A DNA stretch of 5,063 nt. It comes from an uncultured Ruminococcus sp. GTDB lineage: Bacteria; Bacillota; Clostridia; Oscillospirales; Acutalibacteraceae. The stretch spans positions 1 through 5,063 of the forward strand of contig CAMGGF010000117.1 in assembly GCA_946055445.1 (NCBI GenBank), in the 5' to 3' direction. Under the pieces are notes generated by a model. It did not search any database and had not been told where the DNA came from. It worked only from the letters and a program-made list of their open reading frames with translations. The translations under genes were made by a program, and so were the position numbers. The stretch's first letter is position 1. Each line of letters starts with the position of its first letter. Shown in pieces: positions 1 through 5,063 of the stretch.

Positions 1-1821
1 AAATTCAACGAAATCAACAAAACCAGCGTGCAAAACGGCATTGCGCACCCCGAAAAAATCGATTTGGATTTGGTGGACGCGCAACAGGCACGCCGTATTT
101 TGGACCGTTTGGTCGGCTATAAATTAAGCCCGTTTGTGTCGCAAAAAATCCGCCGCGGGCTTTCCGCAGGGCGTGTGCAGTCCGTGGCATTGCGTCTGAT
201 TGTTGACCGCGAACAGGAAATCCGCGCTTTTGTGCCCGAGGAATATTGGACGCTGGAAGCAAAGTTTACCGCACCTACCGCAAAACGCGCGTTTGTGGCA
301 AGTTTTGTCGGCGACGAAACGGGTAAAATCAAGGTGGAAACCAAAGAACAGTCCGATGCAATTCTTGCGCGGTTGGACGGTGCACAGTACAAGGTGACGA
401 GCGTCAAAAAAGGTACGCGCCGTAAAAATCCCGCCCCGCCGTTTACCACCTCCACCTTACAGCAGGAGGGCTCGCGCAAACTTGGGTTCCAAGGCAAGCG
501 CACGATGAAAGTCGCGCAGGAACTGTATGAAGGTATGGAAATCAAAGGCTACGGTGCAATGGGTTTGATTACCTATATGCGTACCGACTCTTTGCGCATT
601 TCCGAAGAAGCGCGCGCCGAGGGCAACGCCTATATCGCGGAGAATTTCGGGAAAGAATATCTGCCCGAAAAACCGCGTTATTATAAGACAAAAGCGTCCG
701 CGCAGGACGGGCACGAGGCAATCCGCCCGACCGTGCCGTCTTTGTCGCCCGACGAAGTAAAAGACAGTTTAACTGCTGACCAATTCAAACTGTATTCGCT
801 GATTTGGAAACGCTTTATGGCGAGTTTAATGGCAAACTGTGTGCAGGATACCGTCAAGGTGGAAATTCAGGGCACAAACGCGCAAGATGCGAAAGACAGT
901 AAATACTGCCTGTTTGCGGCGAGTGGCTATACCGTGCGTTTTGACGGGTATACGAAACTGTATATCGCAGGCACCGACGAAGAGGAAGAGGACGCGGCAA
1001 AACTCCCCGCGCTCAAAGAGGGCGATATGCTGAAATTGAAAGAACTGCTCGGCAATCAGCATTTCACCCAGCCGCCCGCGCGCTATACCGAGGCTTCGCT
1101 TGTGAAAACTTTGGAAGAAACGGGCGTCGGCAGACCGAGCACCTATGTTTCGATTGTATCCACGATTACGGGGCGCGAATATGTCACCCGTGAGCAAAAA
1201 CAGTTAAAACCCACGGAATTGGGTGAAGCGGTGACGGGGCTTTTGAAAGAGCAGTTCCCGAACATCGTCAATGTGAAATTCACGGCGAATATGGAAAGCG
1301 ACCTCGACAAAGTTGAGCACGGCGAAGTGGACTACATCGCGATGCTCCACACTTTCTATGACGGATTTGAGGAAACCTTAAAAGCCGCAAAAGAAAAAAC
1401 CGAGGGCGTAAAAATCAAGTTGAAAGAAGACGAAACCGACATTCCCTGCGACAAGTGCGGGCGTATGATGGTTGTGAAAACCGGTCGGTTCGGCAAATTC
1501 CTGGCGTGCCCGGGGTACCCGGAATGCAAAAATACAAAACCGTTGGTTGTGGAAACCACGGCAAAATGCCCCGTTTGCGGCGGCAAGGTTATCCAGAAAA
1601 AGAGTAAGCGCGGCTACCCCTTCTTCGGGTGCGACAATTACCCCGAATGCAACTTTATGACTTGGGATAAGCCGACCGACGAACTCTGTCCGCAGTGCGG
1701 CAAATCCCTGTTTAAGCGCAAGGGCGGCGTGCTTGCGTGCTTAAACGAGGGCTGCGGTTTTGAGAAGAAAGCCGAGCGCAAACGCAAAAAGAAAGACGAA
1801 ACGGGAGAAGACGGCGAATGA
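1..1821 (+). CDS. topA: DNA topoisomerase I (type IA), 5'-truncated by the window edge
   Basis: The protein relaxes negatively supercoiled DNA by cutting one strand through a 5'-phosphotyrosine link. The frame is open from base 1, so the GTG at 28 is not the start: the residues before it (KFNEINKTSVQ) match the conserved FNEIT segment that follows the Toprim domain. Toprim and roughly 140 residues are therefore outside the window. Counting window residues, I see GLSAGRVQS at 53-61, the active-site YMRTDS at 192-197 (catalytic Tyr192, codon 574-576), HEAIRPT at 238-244, and PPARYTEASLVK at 358-369 followed by GVGRPSTY at 375-382. The C-terminus has three four-cysteine zinc fingers (Cys 483/486/503/509, 523/526/544/550, 563/566/580/585) and a Lys/Arg-rich tail. 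606 residues are present, implying a full length near 750, plausible for a bacterial TopA with zinc fingers. The stop codon overlaps the trmFO start by four bases. Confidence 0.98.
   Translation, partial: KFNEINKTSVQNGIAHPEKIDLDLVDAQQARRILDRLVGYKLSPFVSQKIRRGLSAGRVQSVALRLIVDREQEIRAFVPEEYWTLEAKFTAPTAKRAFVASFVGDETGKIKVETKEQSDAILARLDGAQYKVTSVKKGTRRKNPAPPFTTSTLQQEGSRKLGFQGKRTMKVAQELYEGMEIKGYGAMGLITYMRTDSLRISEEARAEGNAYIAENFGKEYLPEKPRYYKTKASAQDGHEAIRPTVPSLSPDEVKDSLTADQFKLYSLIWKRFMASLMANCVQDTVKVEIQGTNAQDAKDSKYCLFAASGYTVRFDGYTKLYIAGTDEEEEDAAKLPALKEGDMLKLKELLGNQHFTQPPARYTEASLVKTLEETGVGRPSTYVSIVSTITGREYVTREQKQLKPTELGEAVTGLLKEQFPNIVNVKFTANMESDLDKVEHGEVDYIAMLHTFYDGFEETLKAAKEKTEGVKIKLKEDETDIPCDKCGRMMVVKTGRFGKFLACPGYPECKNTKPLVVETTAKCPVCGGKVIQKKSKRGYPFFGCDNYPECNFMTWDKPTDELCPQCGKSLFKRKGGVLACLNEGCGFEKKAERKRKKKDETGEDGE
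1803..1807 (+). promoter_or_regulatory. Ribosome binding site for trmFO
   Basis: GGGAG lies inside the last codons of topA, ten bases before the ATG at 1818. It supports that start and a translationally coupled topA-trmFO junction. Confidence 0.55.
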
Positions 1822-3128
1822 AAGCGGCAGTCATCGGCGCAGGGCTTGCAGGGGTTGAAGCGGCGTGGCAACTTATAAAACACGGTATTGCGGTTGACCT
1901 TTACGAAATGAAACCCGAAAAACGCTCGCCCGCGCACAAAACCGATTTGTTTGCGGAGTTGGTTTGTTCCAATTCCTTAAAAGCCGAGCGGCACAACTCT
2001 GCCGCAGGGCTTTTGAAAGAGGAAATGGCTTCTTTCGGCTCTTTGTGCGTCGAAAGCGCCTTGCAGTCGCGCGTGCCTGCGGGCGGCGCGCTGGCGGTGG
2101 ACCGCGACCGCTTTTCAGAATATATTACGAAAAAAATGGAAGAAAATCCAAACATTACCGTTATTCGCAAAGAGGTAACCGCATTGCCGCAGGCAGATAC
2201 GGTGATTATCGCGGCAGGGCCTTTGGCGAGTGACGGCATTGGCGAAACGATACGCGCGCTTGCGGGGGACGGTCTTTCCTTTTATGATGCCGCCGCGCCG
2301 ATTGTCACCGCCGAAAGTGTGGATATGACTGCGGCGTTTACCCAATCGCGCTATGACCGCGGCGGTGCGGATGATTATATCAACTGTCCGCTTGATAAAG
2401 CACAGTATGAGGCGTTTTATGAGGCGCTGATATCTGCCGAAAGCGCAGAACTGCACAGTTTTGACAAGCGCAAAGATGTCTACGAGGGCTGTATGCCCAT
2501 TGAGGTGCTCGCCTCGCGCGGGAAAGACGCGATGCGCTACGGGCCGTTAAAACCCGTGGGGCTTACCAATCCCAAAACAGGGCACCGTCCGTGGGCGAAT
2601 TTGCAACTGCGCAAGGAAAATTGTGCAGGCACGCTTTACAATTTGGTCGGTTTTCAAACCAACTTGAAATTCGGCGAGCAAAAGCGCGTTTTTTCGATGT
2701 TTCCGGCGCTTAAAAATGCAGAATTCGTCCGCTACGGCGTGATGCATCGCAATACATTTTTAGATTCTCCGCGCCACCTAAACGGCGATTTTTCCTTGCG
2801 TACCCGCCCCGAACTCTTCTTTGCGGGGCAAATTACGGGCGTGGAGGGGTATATGGAGTCTGCCGCGTCGGGCATTTTGGCGGGCTTAAACGCCGCTCGG
2901 CGCTTACAGGCTCTGCAAACGGTGATTTTACCTGAAACCACCATGATGGGCGCACTTGCACGGTACATCTGCGACGAGAGCGTGCGCGATTTTCAGCCGA
3001 TGGGGGCGAATTTCGGCGTCCTGCCGCCGCTTGACGAAAAAATCCGCGATAAAGCCTTGCGCTATACCGCGCTTGCCGACCGCGCCGCGGCAGATTTGCA
3101 AAAATTTAGGGAGGAACAAGGGTTATGA
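1818..3128 (+). CDS. trmFO: Methylenetetrahydrofolate--tRNA-(uracil-54-C5)-methyltransferase, FADH2-dependent
   Basis: TrmFO (formerly Gid) makes m5U54 in the T-loop of tRNA, using methylenetetrahydrofolate as carbon donor and reduced FAD, unlike the SAM-dependent TrmA. The 436 residues match the family's usual length (about 435). The N-terminus carries the FAD dinucleotide-binding motif GAGLAGVEAA at 7-16. The LVCSNSLKAE segment at 49-58 contains Cys50, and YEGCMPIEVLA at 222-232 contains Cys224; these correspond to the two functional cysteines known in B. subtilis TrmFO (Cys53 and Cys226). The C-terminal FAD-contact motif FFAGQITGVEGYMES is at 334-348. The start overlaps the topA stop as ATGA, and the end overlaps plsX the same way. 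topA followed by trmFO is a known Bacillota order. The Mycoplasma paralogue RlmFO methylates 23S rRNA instead, but a single copy beside topA favours the tRNA role. Confidence 0.97.
   Translation: MKAAVIGAGLAGVEAAWQLIKHGIAVDLYEMKPEKRSPAHKTDLFAELVCSNSLKAERHNSAAGLLKEEMASFGSLCVESALQSRVPAGGALAVDRDRFSEYITKKMEENPNITVIRKEVTALPQADTVIIAAGPLASDGIGETIRALAGDGLSFYDAAAPIVTAESVDMTAAFTQSRYDRGGADDYINCPLDKAQYEAFYEALISAESAELHSFDKRKDVYEGCMPIEVLASRGKDAMRYGPLKPVGLTNPKTGHRPWANLQLRKENCAGTLYNLVGFQTNLKFGEQKRVFSMFPALKNAEFVRYGVMHRNTFLDSPRHLNGDFSLRTRPELFFAGQITGVEGYMESAASGILAGLNAARRLQALQTVILPETTMMGALARYICDESVRDFQPMGANFGVLPPLDEKIRDKALRYTALADRAAADLQKFREEQGL
3108..3114 (+). promoter_or_regulatory. Ribosome binding site for plsX
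   Basis: AGGGAGG, inside the end of trmFO, contains the strong core GGAGG (3110-3114) ten bases before the ATG at 3125. It is the best Shine-Dalgarno match in the window and fixes the plsX start. Confidence 0.75.
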
Positions 3129-4144
3129 ACATATTGATAGACGCATTCGGCGGCGACAACGCCCCGCTTGCCATTATCCAAGGCGCGCTGGACGCGGTGA
3201 AAGAATACGGCGTTTCTGTCACTTTGGTTGGGGATGAAGCCAAAATCAAGTCTTGTGCCGCTGAAAACAATTTCGACATTTCTGCCTTGCAGATTTTGCA
3301 GGCGGACGAAGTGTTCGAAATGGAAACCCAGCCGACCGAGATTTTAAAATCACGCAAAAACACCTCGATGGCGGTGGGGTTGCAAGCCCTTGCCGACGGG
3401 AAAGGCGACGCTTTTGTTTCGGCAGGCAGTACGGGCGCTTTGCTTGTGGGCGCGACCTTTATTGTCAAGCGCATTAAAGGCGTAAAACGCCCTGTTATCG
3501 GCGGTGTAATGCCCTCGGCAGACAAACCCTTTATTTTGGTCGATACGGGCGCAAATGTGGAATGCAGTGTGCCGATGCTTTGCCAATTCGCGCATTTGGG
3601 CAATATTTATATGCAAAAGATTTTGGGCGTCGAAAATCCGCGCGTGGCGCTTGCCAATATCGGCACAGAGGAAACCAAAGGCACCAAATTGCAGGTGGAA
3701 GCCTATAAAGCGCTGTCAAAAGAGCCCGATTTAAACTTTGTCGGGAACATTGAAGTGCGCGATATTGCATTCGGCAAAGCCGATGTGATTGTTGCGGACG
3801 GCTTTACGGGCAATGTCATTCTCAAAATGTACGAGGGCGTTGCCAAAATGATTACCACGGCGTTAAAAACGATGTTCAAGAAAAATCCCGTGACGATGCT
3901 TTCCTACCTCGGCGTGAAGTCGGGTATGGACGATTTCGCGGAGAAAATGAACTACAAAAAGTACGGCGGCGCGCCGATTATCGGCGTGCAGAAAACTGTC
4001 ATTAAAGCGCACGGCTCGTCCGACGCCTACGCGATAAAAAATGCCGTGCGGCAGGCAATTGACTGCGTGACGGGCGATGTAGCGGGCGAGATTGCAAAAA
4101 CTTTGGGGAAAGGCGAGGGAAAAGATGCAGACCTTACAGAGTAA
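3125..4144 (+). CDS. plsX: Phosphate acyltransferase PlsX (acyl-ACP:phosphate)
   Basis: PlsX is a peripheral membrane enzyme that converts acyl-ACP and phosphate to acyl-phosphate, the donor used by PlsY to acylate glycerol-3-phosphate in phospholipid synthesis. The 339 residues fit the family (about 330-350). Recognisable motifs in order are DAFGGDNAP at 6-14 (most homologues read DAMGGD), SAGSTGALL at 99-107, KRPVIGGVMPS at 121-131, VDTGANVEC at 139-147, ANIGTEETKGT at 177-187, VGNIEVRDI at 206-214, ADGFTGNVILKMYEG at 224-238, and YGGAPIIGVQKTVIKAHGSS at 280-299. The ATG overlaps the trmFO stop by four bases; the 3' end overlaps rnc by 20 bases. No fapR, fabD, fabG or acpP lies next to it here, so the acyl-ACP supply must be encoded elsewhere. 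All of the family's core motifs look intact. Confidence 0.97.
   Translation: MNILIDAFGGDNAPLAIIQGALDAVKEYGVSVTLVGDEAKIKSCAAENNFDISALQILQADEVFEMETQPTEILKSRKNTSMAVGLQALADGKGDAFVSAGSTGALLVGATFIVKRIKGVKRPVIGGVMPSADKPFILVDTGANVECSVPMLCQFAHLGNIYMQKILGVENPRVALANIGTEETKGTKLQVEAYKALSKEPDLNFVGNIEVRDIAFGKADVIVADGFTGNVILKMYEGVAKMITTALKTMFKKNPVTMLSYLGVKSGMDDFAEKMNYKKYGGAPIIGVQKTVIKAHGSSDAYAIKNAVRQAIDCVTGDVAGEIAKTLGKGEGKDADLTE
4115..4118 (+). promoter_or_regulatory. Ribosome binding site deciding the rnc start
   Basis: GAGG lies six bases before the ATG at 4125, inside plsX. It selects this ATG over the upstream in-frame TTG at 4092, which would add 11 residues not expected in RNase III. Confidence 0.65.
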
Positions 4145-4802
4145 TTTAGGCTATACTTTCAAAAATCCCGAACTGCTCTCCCGCGCGCTGACGCATTCGT
4201 CTTACGCCAACGAATACCATGTGGAAACGGGCGACAACGAGCGTCTGGAATTTTTGGGCGATTCGGTTTTGGGCTTTATTACGGCGGAATACCTGTTTGC
4301 CAATCATAAAGATTTTCCCGAAGGGGAACTGACAAAACTGCGCGCCTATGCGGTGTGCGAAAAAAGTTTGTTTGCCTACGCAAAGGAAATCGAACTCGGC
4401 AAATACTTAAAACTCGGCAAAGGCGAAGAACGCACAGGCGGCAGGAACCGCGCTTCCGTGCTTTCCGACGCGTTTGAGGCGGTCATTGCCGCGATTTATT
4501 TGGACGGCGGTATGGACGAAGCCAAAAAATTCGTTTTGCGCTTTGTGGTGCCTTATGTTGAGGCAAAACCGACCTTTAAAGACTACAAAACGATGCTCCA
4601 AGAAGTGGTACAGCAAAACCACGGTGAGGCGCTTGAATATGTGCTTGTGTCCGAGTCGGGACCGGACCACGACAAGCATTTTGAAATTGAAGTGCATTTA
4701 AACAGCAATGTTTTGGGGCGCGGCGTCGGCGGCAGTAAGAAGAAAGCCGAGCAAAACGCTGCCAAAGAGGCGTTGGAGTTGATGGGCATTGAAACACGCT
4801 AA
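4125..4802 (+). CDS. rnc: Ribonuclease III
   Basis: RNase III is the Mg2+-dependent double-strand-specific endonuclease that separates 16S and 23S precursors and processes structured mRNAs and antisense duplexes; it works as a cytoplasmic homodimer. Starting at the ATG at 4125 the protein is 225 residues, close to the 226 of E. coli. The catalytic domain spans about 1-145. The signature NERLEFLGDSVLG is at 38-50, giving Glu39, Glu42 and Asp46; Asp115 and Glu118 in LSDAFEA complete the metal-binding set (E. coli Glu38, Glu41, Asp45, Asp114, Glu117). A double-stranded RNA-binding domain covers about 153-222, starting at DYKTMLQE and ending with the basic helix GGSKKKAEQNAAKEAL. The first 20 bases overlap plsX in another frame, and the last 14 overlap the next gene, so coupled translation is likely. 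Confidence 0.97.
   Translation: MQTLQSNLGYTFKNPELLSRALTHSSYANEYHVETGDNERLEFLGDSVLGFITAEYLFANHKDFPEGELTKLRAYAVCEKSLFAYAKEIELGKYLKLGKGEERTGGRNRASVLSDAFEAVIAAIYLDGGMDEAKKFVLRFVVPYVEAKPTFKDYKTMLQEVVQQNHGEALEYVLVSESGPDHDKHFEIEVHLNSNVLGRGVGGSKKKAEQNAAKEALELMGIETR
4775..4778 (+). promoter_or_regulatory. Probable ribosome binding site for the radical SAM gene
   Basis: GGAG near the end of rnc lies ten bases before the TTG at 4789. It supports this non-ATG start, but the match is short and the spacing slightly long. Confidence 0.45.
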
Positions 4803-5063
4803 TGTTGCGCTGTTTGTGCCGCACAAAGGCTGCAAACACGCGTGCAGTTTTTGCAATCAAACCACGATTTCGGGGGCAAATAACGCCCCAACGCCCGACG
4901 ATGTGCGCCGTGCGTGCGAAATCGCCGTAAACAGTCAAAAATGCAATCCCGAAGAAAGCGAAATCGCGTTTTTCGGGGGCAGTTTTACCGCAATCGAAAG
5001 GGACTATATGCGCGCCCTTTTGGCTGCGGCATTGCCGTATATACAGGGCGGTTTTTTTCGCGG
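4789..5063 (+). CDS. Elp3-like radical SAM protein, 3'-truncated by the window edge
   Basis: Only the first 91 residues are in the window. The protein begins MKHANVALFVPHKGC and carries the radical SAM 4Fe-4S motif CX3CX2C at Cys15, Cys19 and Cys22 (CKHACSFCNQ), where the cluster binds S-adenosylmethionine and generates a 5'-deoxyadenosyl radical. FFGGSFTAI at 61-69 supplies the GG-type SAM-contact motif of the fold. The start is the TTG at 4789: an in-frame TGA at 4780-4782 blocks anything earlier, no ATG occurs before the cysteines, and a K-H-x-N opening ahead of the PH-x-GC motif is typical of this family. It overlaps rnc by 14 bases. From family knowledge, Clostridia often carry such a gene between rnc and smc, annotated as Elp3-family or COG1243-like. 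The cysteine spacing differs from the CX9CX2C of true archaeal/eukaryotic Elp3, so tRNA wobble-uridine modification is possible but not shown. Whether an acetyltransferase domain follows cannot be seen. Confidence 0.88.
   Translation, partial: MKHANVALFVPHKGCKHACSFCNQTTISGANNAPTPDDVRRACEIAVNSQKCNPEESEIAFFGGSFTAIERDYMRALLAAALPYIQGGFFR

Noticed and set aside
28..30. GTG at 28 as the start of topA
   Set aside because: The frame is open back to base 1, and the residues before the GTG match the conserved FNEIT segment of topoisomerase I. The gene simply begins outside the window.
117..545. Open frame of 142 codons on the minus strand, and similar ones at 826-1197 and 4576-4938
   Set aside because: These are shadows of topA, rnc and the radical SAM gene, without recognisable domains or convincing start signals.
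3106..3603. Open frame of 165 codons on the minus strand
   Set aside because: It lies opposite plsX, whose frame shows full family conservation. The antisense translation has no recognisable motif and is a product of codon composition.
3961..3980. Short GC-rich palindrome (GGCGCGCC) and other CGCG-rich stretches
   Set aside because: They sit inside conserved coding sequence, have no loop or T-run like a terminator, and fit the codon preference for GCG and CGC seen throughout the window.
4092..4094. TTG at 4092 as the start of rnc, giving 236 residues
   Set aside because: There is no good ribosome binding site before it. The ATG at 4125 has GAGG six bases upstream and gives the usual RNase III length and N-terminus.
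4803..4860. Possible intergenic terminator after rnc
   Set aside because: The next gene starts inside rnc and reads through this stretch with the radical SAM cysteine motif; there is no hairpin followed by a T-run.

Overview
The window is a dense, single-strand block of five bacterial genes, all on the + strand, with no intergenic DNA. In order they are: topA (DNA topoisomerase I, 5' end outside the window), trmFO (folate/FAD-dependent tRNA U54 methyltransferase), plsX (phosphate acyltransferase), rnc (ribonuclease III), and the first 91 codons of a radical SAM protein of the Elp3-like group that runs off the 3' edge. Every junction is an overlap: 4, 4, 20 and 14 bases. Each downstream start has a purine-rich Shine-Dalgarno sequence inside the preceding gene. 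This is the layout of one translationally coupled operon. I see no promoter, terminator, RNA gene, mobile element, CRISPR array or repeat.

The organism is most likely a member of the Bacillota, probably a Clostridia-type anaerobe. TrmFO directly after topA is a known Bacillota arrangement (B. subtilis has topA-trmFO). From family knowledge, plsX near rnc, and a radical SAM gene just after rnc and usually before smc, are also Clostridia-like. The base composition is moderate, near half G+C, so this is not a low-GC Clostridium in the strict sense. I cannot name a genus from the sequence alone.

The genes are core housekeeping genes. TopA relaxes negative supercoils. TrmFO makes m5U54 in the tRNA T-loop. 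PlsX makes acyl-phosphate for membrane phospholipid synthesis. RNase III matures rRNA and cleaves double-stranded RNA. The radical SAM protein probably also acts in RNA modification, but its substrate is not established here. All the catalytic motifs I could check are intact. No exotic system is visible. The most notable points are the joining of a topA-trmFO block to a plsX-rnc block, the absence of the acpP gene often found between plsX and rnc, and the TTG-started radical SAM gene.
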